Assembly: GCA_951802425.1 (NCBI GenBank)
Contig: OX637796.1
Coordinates: forward strand, 4,278,001 to 4,342,000
Source of the DNA: Clavaria fumosa
Lineage: Eukaryota; Basidiomycota; Agaricomycetes; Agaricales; Clavariaceae
Length of the DNA stretch: 64,000 nt
Direction: 5' to 3'
This document shows, piece after piece, positions 1-12,665 of this stretch. Under the pieces are notes generated by a model. It was given only the letters and a program-made list of their open reading frames with translations, was not told the origin of the DNA and did no database searches. Position 1 is the stretch's first letter, and each line of letters starts with the position of its first letter. The position numbers were made by a program, and so were the translations under genes.

Positions 1-147
1 CCCCAAGACCTAATGCTGGGCTCCCCAACCACATGGTGTGCCAGGAGGTTTTAGGGTGGTGGGTGCTCCACAAGGTCATGTCATGGGCTGGCCTCAGGCA
101 GTGTATGGAAATATTGATGACCCTTTTGCCATGCAATATGTTCTACC

Positions 148-708
148 TGTCAGGATCCATTACGTAAGCCATCATCACTGAGCCCACAACGCGCTAGGAT
201 CTAGCTATGAGGATGCGAGTATGAGACCACATGACCACCCGCGACCTCAACTCCATACTCGCGGCTCCCCAGGCGCCTATAGGCCTGTTACCAGCACCCA
301 TCATGTGCCCCCACCCACGTTCCTTGCAATCTCCCACGCTTTGCAATTCATGATGGAAGCGGATCAGCAAAAATGCCTCTGACATCCCCCCTTAATCAAT
401 CTAACCTAAACGGGCCTAATTGAGGTCTCCCCTCGGGCAGCCAAGACCGCGCCAAGCATTCCGTCTGTCGTCCTCCCCACATCTGTACCTCGCCACTACC
501 TTCCTTATCTGGCATCCCCTTTTCCCTACATTGCCTCCCCTATCCCGCGCGACTCAGAGCGCGTAGCCTCATTTCTCTTACTTATGACTCACCTCCTACA
601 CAGCCCCCCTCCCCCAGTATATATAACGCCTTTGTAATGAATGTAGGCCCTCACATTGAAATCGAGCTTCTTTCCCCTTCTCGCTTCTGTGAGGGACTCG
701 GACTGACA
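148..708 (+). repeat. 5' LTR of decayed gypsy element 1
   Basis: The segment begins TGTCAG and ends CTGACA, perfect 6-bp inverted termini. Its first ~30 bases resemble the LTR start of the young element at 23478 (TGTTAGGATC..GTAAGCCATC type). A TATA-like box, TATATATAA, lies at 618-626, and TTGAAAT at 656-662 is complementary to ATTTCAA at 711-717 just after the LTR, a 7-bp pairing that suggests self-priming as in Tf1-type elements. No partner 3' LTR survives, so the boundaries rest on termini and homology only. Confidence 0.65.
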
Positions 709-1232
709 CAATTTCAACGTCCACCCCTTGCTACCTCGACCCTGTGAACCCCCGGTCAGCCTAGCCTTCTCTTTACCCCCTGCCCATCGTGTGCAACAGA
801 ATGATGAGAGAATCACCCTGGCGTACCCGACGCGTAACAAGGACATAACGGACGAGTGGCTCACCACAGTCCTGGACTTTGGAGAAGACAAATACTGGGC
901 GAGGTACTTTGACACTCGCATATGAACTGAATTCTACCCAGACACACCTACGGAATCCGACGTCTCGGAGACGGAAACTGCGGTACTAAGACCACGAGAG
1001 CTGCGCCCCTTCGAGCTGTGGATTATTGAGGAGGAGAGAAGACTCGCACCTTATTTTGGAAGACTATACGCACAGGAACAGAGCAGACGAGAGCAGAGGT
1101 TGAGAGAGGCCTTAGCAGTTGCATTACCAGACTCCGTGACTTCAGGCACGAGATCGCCCGCACACAGCACTATCGACATTAACCTCGACGACCTCGAGGA
1201 CTATGTGAATAGCGACAACAACGAGTTGACGA

Positions 1233-4200
1233 ATGAACCTGCGTACATTTCCATGGAGATCCAGACAGAACTTACCCTCCTCGGAGTTGAACAGTTCATC
1301 ATCCACGAATACCGACCCCTTGCTTTCATCCCCCGTCCTATCAACCCCATCCCCCCCAGCACCACCAGTTCATACCGAACCCCCTGTAGACTTCGCGAGT
1401 TTAGACGAGCGCCTAGCCCGGCAAGCACCGTCGCCACCACCACCTGCGACTCCAGAACCGGAACCCCAACCCCAACCCGCGAATCCACCGCCGCCAGAAC
1501 CCTCGCCGCCGCCCTCGCCCACACCCGAAATGGCAGACGCCGTCCCCGCAGCCCCAATGCCGAGGCTGGACCTAGCCATTCCATCTTTTGATGGAAATAA
1601 GAAGAATTTCCAGACCTTCCTCAGGTCTCTCCGACTGCAGTTCCTGGGGAACCAGGGGCTCTATGCCAGTGACTTGAACAAGATTCTATTTGCACTGAGT
1701 AAGATTACAGGAGAAGGGTTTGCAGCAGAATGGGCGAACATGCGGGGTGATGAGATCCTGAATGCTGGAGTTGCCGGAACTTGGGAAGACTTCATTGTGG
1801 ACCTGCGAAGGGCCTTCGACGACCCTAACATCACCGCGACTGCCCTAAACAACATCGCCAAGCTGAAACAGGGCGCATTAGAAGCTGCGGAGTTCTTTGC
1901 GTTGTTCGAGACCCTCATGCGTAAGGCGGAATTGGACCCGGTTGATGATTCTGATGTGCTCATCCACTGGCTGGAATCAAACCTCAACCGGTGAATCCTA
2001 TGCCAACCACCTACGCCCAGTGGAAAGGACTAGTGGAGATGCTGGATGCCCAACAGAGGAGGCTCGACGCCATTATACAAGAGCAAAACGCCAGCCGCCC
2101 CGCCCCCACACAGTTCCAGCAGTCGCAACCACTCCCTACGCCTCCACGCTACCCAAACCCGAACCCACTGTGACCCGCGCCTCGCTTCCCCTCCGTTCCG
2201 CAGCAGCAGCAATGCGCTCCTCAGGTCATGCCCCGTCCCGCTGGTGCCGGTGACAGGATGATCGTGGACCAGACGCGGGCTCCTGCGGCTGAACGTCGAT
2301 GCTTCTGCTGTGGCCAAGTAGGTCACATCACCCGAAACTGCCACCTCCCGGACTCGCGACCCTATGTCCCAAGGCCGCAGGTTCGCGCGATGATCCCTGG
2401 CCCAGTAGAAGTGGAAGAATACGAGAACGAACTCGCGCTGCTTCGTGACAGGCTCGTGATATACGAGAGAGAGAGACAGATGGCTGGTGCCTCGCAGGCC
2501 CAGCAACAACAACAACAGCCCCCGCCGGCTCCCACCCAGGAGCAGGGTTTTGGAGAAGAGACGCAGTGAGTCCGAACTCGCGTCTCTGTAATAGTACGAG
2601 CAACATTCCCGCCCCCGCCCCTGTATCCATAGCAAGTATACCCAAATATACGATCTTGCAACAGAGACATACTTGGAGCGCGAACAAACTTGAGGACAAC
2701 AGAACGACAAAAGTCGCGGAAGAGAAACCAAAGAGGCAGAAGAGAGAGTTGACCTTACCGGCACACTTTGAGACTCTGACTACGGCTGAATGGGGAGGCG
2801 TTAAAGTCTTGATCAACTGAGGTTGTACCAATTGTTTTATGGACCTGACCTGGTGTAAGGAACTTGGACTGGAACCCGTTCCACTACAGAACCCGATCAA
2901 AGTGTATAATGTGGACAGCTTGGCAAACAAGAACGGACCAATCCGCTATGGTATCGACCTCCTGCTAACAATAGGGGACCACCAGGAGCAGATACACTTC
3001 TTGCTCGGAGCCGCCAAATCGCACAAGATCATCTTGGGGCATGACTGGCTGTCCAAACACAACCCTGAGATCAATTGGCCGCTAGGCAAGGTTTCCTTCA
3101 AGCGCTGCCCCACAAGTTGCCACTTTGACCCACACCTTGCGAGCCCTTGGGCCTATCCCAAAGGTAGTATATGGGACAATGCGCTACAAACAACTATGGA
3201 CATTTGCTTTTCGGACTCTGGGGATATGCCCGACTGGCCATTGCTTTACCCAACGGTCTTCAGCAAAGCGAAATGGGATGAATTACCCCAGCCACGACCC
3301 AATTTTGACATCAAGATCGAGTTCCGTGAGGACCCGGGCCACTTATCCTCCAAACTGTACTCGCTGACGAGAGAAGAGACGATTGAGATGAACAGGTGGA
3401 TCGACAAACAGCTCGCATCAGGGAGGATAAGACCTTCCAAATCGCCCTATGCTAGTCCGTTCTTTTTCAAGCAAGAAAAGGACAAACTCCGACCAATCAT
3501 CGACTACTTGCGCCTCAACTCATTTCTGATCAAAGATAAGTTCCCACTGCCATGCATCCGCAACTGTGTAGACAAGCTGCGTGGAGCCAGGATCTTCTCC
3601 AAGATCGATGCAAAGGGGGGATTTCTGTCTATGAGGCTGTGGGAGGGGCACCAGGAGAGATGCGCATTCTTAACGTTGCGAGGTTTGTTCGAACCTACAG
3701 TAATGTGGTTCGGACTCCAGAATGCCCCTGCGACCTTTCAGAGGTTCATGAACCACATCCTGAGAGAGGAGATTGCCGGCGGACACGTCCTCGCGTACAT
3801 TGATGATGTCATCATCTTCGCGGATGATCTCGCGACCCACCGCTACTGGATGGACCGAGTCCTGCAGAAATTCCGCGAGAATGGGCTGTGCCTCCGGCTA
3901 AGCAAATGTGAGTTCGAGAAGGCTGAAGTGTTTTACCTTGGGCTCAGGCTCTCGCACAATCGCCTCGAGCACAACCCGGCCAAGGCGGAAGCCATCCGAA
4001 ACTGGCCTGTGCCCCGAAACGTCAAAGAACTCCAGCGCTTCCTGGGAATGGTCAACCACTTGCGGAGATTCATCCCCAACCTCTCCACGCGAGCCAAACC
4101 CCTGTTTAAGCTCACCGGCAACATCCCCTGGTGTTGGCAGAGCAAACAGGTCGCAGCTTTCCTGGATGTCAAAGGAGCGCTCATCTCAGCCCCAGTCCTT

Positions 4201-6017
4201 GCCCTACCCCAGGACACGGGCAAGTGGAAGGTAGAAACAGATGCGAGTAACCTCGCGACGGGTGGTGTTCTTTCACAGCAGCAGCCTGATGGAACCTGGA
4301 GACCGGTTGACTACATCTCCAAGGCTCTCACAGCCTCTGAGAAAAATTATGATGTCTACGATAAAGAACTCCTCGCGGTCATCAGGGCTTTAAGAGAGTT
4401 GAGAGCATATCTTGTGGGAGTGGATGAGACTTTCGAGATTTGGACGGACCACGCCAACCTGCAGTACTTCAGAAAGCCCCAAAAACTGAAGCCACAACAG
4501 GTACGCTGGTATGGAGAACTCCAAAGTTTTGACTTCGAGATCAAATATCAGACTGGCAAAAGCAACACCAAAGCTGATACCCTCTCACGAAGGCCAGACT
4601 ACGGAGATGCTGCCGAGGAAGATGCCCCCGTCCAGATGCTCCCCGTCGACATGGACGTATGCACCAGCTTCACCTTGGAAATGGAGACGCTCCTCCAGAA
4701 AAAGAGCGCGGAACACGTCACGAAGCCCACAGAGATTGATGACAGTTGGATGTGAGACCGCCTTGGGCTTTGGTGGAGAAACAACACTGTGTGGATACCC
4801 GCAACTGTTTGTGAGGTGGTGCTCAACTACGAACACAATCTCCCCATTGCAGGGCACCCCGGAATAAAGAAAATGAAAGCTGCAATGGTCAAGGCCTACT
4901 GGTGGCCCGAGATGGTGAAGGATGTGGAGAAGTACATATCCAGGTGCGAAGGTTGCCAGAGAACCAAGCCCGACCGAACCAAATGCGCCGCGCCTCTATA
5001 CCCGCACCCAGTCCCAAACGGCCCATGGTGGGCAATCAGCTGGGACATAGTAGGACCGTGACCACAATCCCGCGGATTTGACTCCATCCTTGTGATCGTC
5101 GACAAATTCACCAAGCGCACACTCATCGAAGCAATCGGTTTCGACTTGACGAGCCTGGGAGCAGCAAGGATCCTCCGCGACCGAGTATTCCGGAACCACG
5201 GAATCCCCCAGAAGGTCGTCAGTGATTGTGGCCCGCAGTTCGTCTCTCGATTCATGAAGGAATTCTACTGGATGATTGGGATAAAGGCTAACCCGAGCAC
5301 CGCCTTCCATCCCCAAACTGATGGACAAACAGAACGGGTGAATCAGGAGATCGAGACCTACCTGCGGGGATACGTCGACCATCTCCAGGACGATTGGGCA
5401 GAGTGGTTGAGCACAGCGGAATTTGCGTTGAATAACCGGGAACACTCTGCGACAGGCTACACACCCTTCTTCCTGGACTACGGCCAACATCCCTGGAATG
5501 GAGGTATACACCCACAGACAGAGGTGAACCCAGCTGCTGATGAGTGGATGGCGAAGTTGGAAGAGTCGCGACAGGCTGCCAAAGAAGCCATGGAGAAAGC
5601 CACGCTGGCAATGAAGAAAAGCTACGATAGTGGAAAGCGACCCAGCCGCGAGTATGGGAAGGGAGACTTAGTTTGGCTCGACACGCGAAACCTGAAAATG
5701 GACCGCCCAAACAAGAAACTCGACAATAAATGCGCTGGACCTTTCGCTATCATAGAAAAGGTGGGGCCGGCTGGGTATTGCCTCGAACTGCCCCCAGCCT
5801 GGCGAATCCATGACGTATTTAATGAGTTGCTCCTCACCCCGTTCATCCCTCCTTCTTTCGCTTCTCAAGCCCGACTGCCTCTGCCCCCTCCGACCATCGA
5901 CGATGACCATTTGGAGTATGAGGTCGAAGAGATCCTGGATGTGAAGAAAGTAGGACGAGGAGTGAAGTACCTGGTAAAGTGGCTAGGCTACCCCATCGAA
6001 GAGAATACCTGGGAACC
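1233..6017 (+). pseudogene. gag-pol pseudogene of gypsy element 1
   Basis: The gag part opens at ATG 1233 with a proline-rich N terminus and a capsid-like region, then breaks: a frameshift near 1991, a TGA at 2171-2173, and another frameshift near 2566. A CX2CX4HX4C knuckle (CFCCGQVGHITRNC) lies at about 2300-2341. The pol frame has TGA stops at 2818-2820 (at the protease DSG position), 4753-4755 (a CGA-to-TGA type change relative to element 3) and 5059-5061. Still readable are the RT motif YIDD (near 3797), RNase H, the integrase zinc region and DDE domain, with PQTDGQTER near 5310, and the start of a chromodomain near 5917. By family, these parts would copy the RNA into DNA and integrate it with chromatin targeting by the chromodomain. 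Here the reading frame is broken at least five times, so no active polyprotein is expected. Confidence 0.88.
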
Positions 6018-6308
6018 TATCAGACTGGGTCTCACACAACTTAAGCGTAAGGTCATGATGACAATACTAAGATAAGGGGAAAAGAGTACAAAAAAGGAAA
6101 AGCGAAAGTACTTATAGCGAACGCTTCGGCACTTGCCGACTTTCCCACGCTCGGACCCTCGGGTCACGTGATGCGCCCAGGCCCCAGGTCATGTGATCTT
6201 ACATGATTACATAATCTGACCCAGCCACAGGTCATGTGACCTTCCAACAACCCTCCCCAGTTTCTCCACAACTGCACTTTGGGATGGCTTACATAAGCGA
6301 TCCTAACA
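6018..6308 (-). repeat. 3' LTR of gypsy element 2
   Basis: This is a 291-bp copy of the LTR found at 23478 and 28756, here reversed: it starts TATCAG on the plus strand and ends CCTAACA. The purine-rich tract that primes plus-strand synthesis adjoins it at about 6309-6322 (minus-strand AAGAGGGGGGTGA). Confidence 0.88.
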
Positions 6309-6319
6309 TCACCCCCCTC

Positions 6320-9300
6320 TTAAGGCTGGGCGTCCCGACCAGCTAGCTTGGCCTTGTCGGGGTGAGCAAGGAAGAAGTCCCGGAGAAGCAGTGCCACATT
6401 GGTGAGGTTCCGTCGTGGTTCCCAAGTGTTCTCCTCTACAGGGTATCCCAACCACTTCACCAGGTATCTCACTCCACGCCCCACCTTCTTAACATCAAGG
6501 ATCGCCTCCACATCATACTCCAGGTGGTCATCATCAATCGTAGGGGGCAGAGGGGGAGGCAGGTTCTGAGAAGGGAAGGAAGGGGGGTGGTATGGTGTCA
6601 ACAGCAACTCATTGAAGACCCGATGGATGCGCCAGGCCCGAGGGAGCTTGAGGCAATACCCAGCAGGTCCCACCTTCTCCTCAACTGCAAAGGGGCCTGC
6701 TCTCTTGTTGTCAAGCTTTTTACAGGGCCGGTCCATCTTCAAGTTTCTAGTATCCAGCCAGACCAGATCTCCCTCAGAGTACTCCCGACTTGGGCGTTTC
6801 CCCTTATCGTAGCTCTTCTTCATCACTGCCACTGCTTTTTCCATTGCCTCCTTGGCTGCTCTTCGGGACTCTGTGAGCTTAGCCATCCACTCGTCCGCTG
6901 CCGGGTTCACCTCAGAAGGTGGCCGGAGCCCCCCATTCCATGGGTGTCGTCCATAATCGAGGAAGAAAGGTGTCTGTCCTGTCGCTGAGTGCTCACGATT
7001 ATTAAGAGCAAACTCCGCAGTGGACAACCATTCAGCCCAGTCATCCTGGAGATGGTCCACGTAAGCCCAGAGATAGATCTCCATCTCCTGGTTCGCCCGT
7101 TCCGTCTGTCCATCAGTCTGCGGATGAAAGGCAGTACTTGGATTTGCTTTTACCCGGATCATGGAGTAGAACTCCTTCATGAAGCGGGACACGAACTGGG
7201 ATCCCCGGTCACTCACAACCTTGTGAGGGACTCCATGGTCACGAAACACTCGATCCCGGAGGAGACGCGCCGCTCCAAGTCCTGTGAGGTCGAGCCCGAT
7301 TGCTTCGAGCAGTGTCTGTTTCGTGAATTTGTCGACAATAACAAGGATGGCATTATGTCCACAGGAGAGGGGGAGGGGACTGACTATGTCCCATGAGATC
7401 ACCGACCAGGGACCATCGGGCACCAGATGGGGGTGCAGTGGGGCAGCACGCTTGGTACGGTCAGGCTTCGTCCGCTGGCATGTCTCACACCCCTGGGCAT
7501 ACCGATCTGCATCTTTTACCATGTCCGGCCACCAATAACCCTTCACTAGTGCTGCTCTCAACTTCCGGGGCCCAGGGTGTCCAGCAGCGGGGAGGTCATG
7601 CTCAAACTCGAGAACGGCCTCACGAGCTCCTAGGGGGACCCAAGTGACTATCCCCTTTCGCCAGAGTCCAGCACGATCTCGTGTCCACATCATCAAGCTC
7701 CTCCGGCTTCTGTATGTGTACCGCGCTATTTTTCTGGAGTAGCGTCTCCATTTCCGATGTGAATGACACATGGACTTCCGTTTCCGGGAAAACCTGCACT
7801 GGTGCATCCTCCTCCACCATCTCTCCATAGTCCGGTCTCCGGGAGAGTGCATCTGCCTTTGTATTCGACTTGCCAGTGCGATACTTTATCTCAAAGTCAA
7901 AGCACTGGAGCTCTCCAACCCAACGAACCTGCCTCGGCTTCAACTTCTGGGGCTTCCAGAAGTACTGGAGGTTTGCATGGTCCGTCCAGATCTCGATCGT
8001 CTCCTCTGCTCCAATGAGGTATGCTCGCCACTCGCGAAGTGCCCGAATCACAGCCAAGAACTCCTTGTCGTACACATCGTAGTTCTTCTCAGCTGCAGTG
8101 AGGGCCTTGGAGATATAGTCAACAACTCTCCAGGTTCCATCCGCCTGCTGCTGCGAGAGCACTCCACCAGTTGCCAAGTTGCTTGCATCTGTCTCTACCT
8201 TCCATCTCCCTTTGTCCTGAGGCAGAGCCAAGACTGGGGCCGATACAAGTGCCTGGCGGAGATCTCGGAAGGCTGCTTCCTCCTCCTCCTCCCATTTCCA
8301 TGGAACATTCCCAGTCAGCCGGAAGAGTGGCTTTGCCTGGGCAGAAAGATTCGGGATGTGCCGGCGGAGGTAGTTCAGCATCCCATTGAACCTCTGGACA
8401 TCCTTCACATTCTTAGGACGTGGCCAATCTCGGACTGCCGCACCCTTGGCCGGATCATGCTCTAGTCTGTTGTGGGAGATCTTCATCCCCAGGAAGATGA
8501 TCTCACTCTTCTCAAACTCGCATTTACTGAGTTTGAGACACAACCCATTCTCTCCAAACTTCCTCAAGACCTGATCCATCCAGTACCGGTGTGTAGCCAA
8601 GTCCTCTGCAAACACAATGACATCATCCACATAGGCCCTCACATGTCCTCCTGCAATCTCCTCCCTCAACACATGATTCATGAAGCGTTGGAAGGTGGCA
8701 GGGGCATTCTGCAGTCCAAACCACATGACAGCTGGTTCGAAGAGTCCACGGGGTGTCAGGAAGGCGCAGCGGTGCTGGTGCTTGGGCCAGACCTGCATAG
8801 ATGGGAAACCTCCTTTTGCATCAATCTTAGAGTAGATCGACGCTCCTTTAAGCACATCCACTGTGTCTCGGATGCGGGGAAGGGGGTACTTGTCCTTGAT
8901 CAGGTGTGCATTCAGCCTCGAGTAGTCGATGATTGGCCGCAGTTTGTCCTTCTCATGTTTGAAGAAGAAGGGGCTGGCATACGGGGATTTCGAGGGCCGG
9001 ATTCGTCCAGAAGCAAGCTGCTCATCCACCCAACGGTTCATCTCCACCATCTCCTGCCGTGTCAAAGAATACAGCTTGGAGGAGAGGTGCTCAGGGTCCT
9101 TTTTGAATTCGATCTTAATATCGAAGTCTGGTCGGGAGCGGGGAAGTTCATCCCACTTCGCTTCACTAAACACCAAAGGGTAGCGGCTGGGCCAATCGGG
9201 GGTAGGGCCAGAGTTGGGAAAACGGGTGTCCAGAATACTCGTGGATGCGAGGGTACTCGTTTTCAGGGGTGCAGGGGCTCGAGGGGATGGGGAACACTGT

Positions 9301-9360
9301 GGGGGGCAGCGGGTAAGGCTCAGCTCTGCCTTCTGCCAGTCAATATCCGGGTTGTGCCGC
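6320..9360 (-). pseudogene. pol pseudogene of gypsy element 2
   Basis: Two overlapping minus-strand frames cover pol. The upstream one (ending near 7620) carries RT with YVDD and RNase H. The downstream one carries the integrase zinc region, DDE core and chromodomain, ending at 6320. Against the intact copy there is a 2-base deletion near 7693 (GATGATGAGTGG versus GATGATGTGG), between RNase H and integrase. With the missing 5' end this makes a non-functional but recent copy; apart from these breaks the protein differs from the intact one at only a few residues. Confidence 0.88.
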
Positions 9361-9471
9361 ACTATGGACCCAATAGCAGGTTATTATCACCATCCAGTCA
9401 GATGATTTGTGACTTTCACCCAAAAATCAGTGCAAAACAGGTGATGGGTGATTTCTAATCACCATTAAAAT

Positions 9472-9755
9472 CAAGGGATATTCACTAGATAAGATTGAGT
9501 TATATAATACACCCCTCAATATGGTTGATATTAAACTAGGGGATATTGGGTTGTACAAATCACTCTTTACAACAAGGGATTTTCAACATGATAAGATTGA
9601 GTTATATAGTACACCCCTCAATATGGGTGATATTAAACTAGAGGATATTGGGTTGTACAAATCACTCTTTACAACAAGGGATATTCAACATGATGAGATT
9701 GAGTTATATAGTACACCCCCCAATATGGGTGATATTAAACAGAGGATATTGGGTT
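9472..9755 (+). repeat. 102-bp tandem repeat, 2.8 copies
   Basis: Units begin at about 9472, 9574 and 9676 with exact 102-bp spacing, seen from the recurring block containing AAGATTGAGTTATATA. The period is a multiple of three, so one plus-strand frame (9521-9766) runs through as a 34-residue repeat (units starting near DIGLYKSLFTTRD). The array starts about 110 bp beyond the truncated end of element 2 and is AT-rich compared with the flanks. No protein family is recognised. Confidence 0.85.
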
Positions 9756-10570
9756 CCTGCAGGTGAAATTGGTGAGTGGGCCATATGTAGGACATTTAGG
9801 CCAAACAAGGGCACAACTACTATACATGGAGAGGGCAGGAGGGTAGCAACACAAAATACAGATGCAAGGCTGGTGGAGGGACAACAAATGAGAGCAAGGA
9901 GGGATGACATATGCAAGGGAGGGCAAGAGAGGAGGCAGAGGAGCAGGGAAAAAGAGGTCTTAAGTGAAAAGCAAGCACTAGGGTGAAAAAGGAAAGAAGC
10001 AGAGGATGAGATGCGGGGCATCTAGAGGCGCGGAGCATGAGACGCACGGGGCATGGTGTGCAAGGGCGAAAGATGCATGGGGCATGGTGTGCAAGGGCGA
10101 AAGATGCAGAGTGTGGGAGGCACGGATGCCGAGGGGGTACGCTCGGGTCACTGATTAGACTATAGTAAATGCCCTCTTGTCTATGCCCATATTGAGATTG
10201 GTACTGTCATCTGAGTTTGTGAATGACTGACCCGGTTCCAGGAGGGAGGCATCGACCTCAAAAAAATCTTCCTTGTCCCCATTGTCTAAGCCTCTCTAGT
10301 CCCAATCCTATGTTCTCCTTCTCCCTCTGGCCAGGTGACACGATGGCTCATCCTGCTCGTTCCACCTTATTGTGCAGCCAGAAACGCAGCGATAATCCTG
10401 CCTGTCCAGTCACCTGAGTTGGAGATGATGAACGAGAATCCGGTCTTCCCCGGCTCAGAGATAGATGCAAAGGAGTGCCACTGGAGTAGAGGGCTTGTGC
10501 TAAGATGGAAGTAGCTCCCTGCTTTCCACTTGTCGTGCCAATGCATAATTTCTTCGGCACCTACTAACAT
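9756..10570. other. non-coding stretch with a short direct repeat
   Basis: I see no supportable gene. A 31-bp unit (GGGGCATGGTGTGCAAGGGC...) is repeated twice at about 10048-10109. The rest is purine-rich unique sequence. Confidence 0.5.
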
Positions 10571-11010
10571 TTTGGAGCAGTCAACCGTACGTGACTTTGT
10601 GCATCAAGTCCGTCTTGACCTGCAGCTCGCATATCGTTGCCAACCCACCAAGGACCTGGGAGACTTATTCAAGATGGTAAGCAAGGGATATCGTAGACAA
10701 TCGTGACTTAAGTCGTCCACGTAGGCACGTCGCCTTCAACCCCATCTTTCATATTTTCAGAATGACTGGGCTACAGCCGAACTGGTCAAACAATATCTCA
10801 GTAATCACAGGAAAAGCAACTCATGTAAGAGACGACTACTGCCCAGAGCACCGGAACAGGCGAAGAGGCGCTGTCGGACTGATAAAGCGACCTCAGGTGA
10901 CGAAGATAGCAACGATGCTGACGAAGAGCAGGAATATGATGTCCAGAATGCGGCGGGTGGTGAGGGCAGTGAGGGAGAAAGTGTGGATTGTTGACCAGAT
11001 GGACGTTTAG
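10571..11010 (+). CDS. uncharacterised gene, C-terminal two-exon fragment
   Basis: A plus-strand frame from about 10571 to 10677 reads VRDFVHQVRLDLQLAYRC and onward. It is joined by a well-formed intron (GTAAGC ... TATTTTCAG, about 10678-10761) to an exon starting NDWATAELVKQYLS and ending at TGA 11008-11010. The C-terminal part is first basic (RRLLPR, KRRCR) and then acidic and Gly/Ser-rich. Frame is kept across the intron. No upstream exons or start codon could be identified, so this may be the tail of a truncated gene left among repeats. The family is not recognised. The main support is the splice consensus and the unbroken frame. Confidence 0.35.
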
Positions 11011-11033
11011 ATTGGATAGGCTGATAAAATGGA

Positions 11034-11146
11034 CATCGAGTGCGACAAACTTGAGGCATGGTGAAGTCGTGTAATTGAGTGTCATACATTGATGTCGAGC
11101 GCGACAAACTTGAGGCATGGTGAAGTCGTGTATTTGAGTGCCATAG
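11034..11146 (+). repeat. 60-bp tandem duplication
   Basis: Two adjacent copies with a 60-bp period share GCGACAAACTTGAGGCATGG and TGAAGTCGTGTA. They lie just outside the left inverted repeat at 11161. Confidence 0.75.
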
Positions 11147-11160
11147 TGTGCTAGTTAAAC

Positions 11161-11538
11161 CCGATGACTTGCGACGTTTTCCGCACATCATCGGGCTAAG
11201 CCTTCGGGCGCTCATCATTGCCTGTCCCCAACATCCCCAACATCCCCAACATCAGTGCCGTACGCAGATGACAACAATTTTGGTTTAGGATACTGACGAC
11301 GCCACTATTTTGATGCTTTTGCGCAATGCGCCTCATTATTGTTACATTTTCTATGCTATCTATTAACTGGCTGGTATAAAGTACGCCGACGACGGTCAGC
11401 GGTTGAGGATTGCGCGATGATGTGGTTGGAAGCGAGAAGAAAAAAACATTACCAAACAACCCCCCCTGCTTATTTACGCCCCACGCTTCGGTAACTGCCG
11501 AGTGCAGTCTGCACACATATGGAAACGCCATGTTCGCG
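11161..11538 (+). repeat. left arm of long inverted repeat
   Basis: It matches the reverse complement of 14039-14413 with small indels, including a 9-nt in-frame one around the CCAGCCAGTTAATAGATAG block. A minus-strand frame (about 11196-11460) stays open and reads similarly in both arms (RRIAQKHQNSGVVSILNQNC), but no domain is recognised. Confidence 0.8.
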
Positions 11539-11799
11539 TCGACGGTCTGGGTCACACCACCACTCTTCACGCGCGAGGTGCTCGAGATGACACAGGTCAG
11601 TGAGCGCCTTCCGAGTCGTGCTTGCGCTGCACTTCACCTACAGCAAGGCATAGTAACAGCAGCAGCTGGCAGCAACGGTTCGTCCCCATCCCTTCTCCCC
11701 TCGACCTATCATTTTTCAGTCCAATTCGTGGCAACGACAGCGGGAGCAACAGCAGCGTGCGGCGACAACAACGACAGAATGACAATACCTGCTACACGG

Positions 11800-12665
11800 G
11801 CCGGCGACGGCTGCAGCAGCTGACAATCACCAGCAGCCGACGAGGACGACGCACCAGCGGCTAACGACGACGACGACGCACCTGCAGCCCACGGAGACGA
11901 CAACCGACGACGGCAGCAGTGGCCGACGATGAGACGCACCAGCAGCCAATGACGACCGACGACGGCAGCAGTGGCCGACGGTGAGACTGGCAGCAGCGGC
12001 CGACGACGATGACGACGCACCAGCAGCTAACGACGACGACGGCGCACCAGCAGCCAACGACGACGATCGACGACGGCAGCAGCGGCCGACGATGACGACG
12101 CACCAGCAGCCAACGACGACGATCGACGACGGCAGCAGCGGCCGACGATGACGACGCACCAGCAGCCAACGACGACGACTGACGACGGCAGCAGCGGCCA
12201 ACGATGACGATGCACCAGCAGCTAACGATGATGACGGCCCACCAGCAGCGGCCGACGATGACGACGCACCAGCAGCTAACGACGACGACGGCGCATCAGC
12301 AGCCAACGACGACGACTGACGACGGCAGCAGCGGCCAACGATGACGATGCACCAGCAGCTAACGATGATGACGGCCCACCAGCAGCGGCCGACGATGACG
12401 ACGCACCAGCAGCTAACGACGACGACGGCGCATCAGCAGCCAACGACGACGACTGACGACGGCAGCAGCGGCCGACGATGACGACGCACCAGCAGCTAAC
12501 GACGACGACGGCGCATCAGCAGCCAACGACGACGATCGACGACGGCAGCAGCGGCTGACGGTGACGACGCACCAGCAGCCAACGACGACGATCGACGACG
12601 GCAGCAGCGGCCGACGATGACGATCGACGACAGCTGCTGCTGCTGCTGCTGCTGCTGCTGCAGGG
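11800..12665. repeat. CAG/GAC-rich minisatellite array with (CTG)n tract
   Basis: Within GC-rich, trinucleotide-like DNA a 56-bp unit recurs at 12044, 12100 and 12156. A higher-order 137-bp period follows (12181, 12318, 12455). The array ends in a run of CTG triplets at about 12631-12660. Long open frames on the minus strand (Ser/Ala/Val/Arg repeats) are a by-product of the stop-poor composition and not taken as genes. Confidence 0.85.

Larger units (their letters stand above)
148..6017 (+). mobile_element. Ty3/gypsy chromodomain retrotransposon, element 1 (decayed, 3' end lost)
   Basis: Order of parts is LTR, gag with a CCHC zinc knuckle, protease, reverse transcriptase, RNase H, integrase and chromodomain, the layout of Tf1/sushi-like Metaviridae. 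The element stops inside the chromodomain region at 6017, where the LTR of element 2 begins in the opposite orientation. Its 3' LTR is absent from the window, so the second insertion was accompanied or followed by loss of the tail. Several in-frame stops and frameshifts show it is dead. Confidence 0.85.
6018..9360 (-). mobile_element. Ty3/gypsy element 2, 5'-truncated, inserted in element 1
   Basis: On the minus strand this is nearly identical to the young element at 23478-29046, covering its 3' LTR, chromodomain, integrase, RNase H, RT and the end of protease. Similarity stops at 9360, just upstream of the RHNPDIDW segment. Gag, most of the protease and the 5' LTR are missing. The 3' LTR abuts the chromodomain of element 1 at 6017/6018. 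Because the far end is truncated, no target-site duplication can be read. Confidence 0.88.

Noticed and set aside
1..147. Coding or LTR sequence at the left edge
   Set aside because: Too short to judge; no motif recognised before the LTR start at 148.
2030..2930. Antisense frames over element 1 gag
   Set aside because: No domain and no splice support; they lie opposite a recognisable gag.
9472..9755. Regularly spaced repeats as a possible CRISPR array
   Set aside because: The units are contiguous without unique spacers, and the DNA is eukaryotic.
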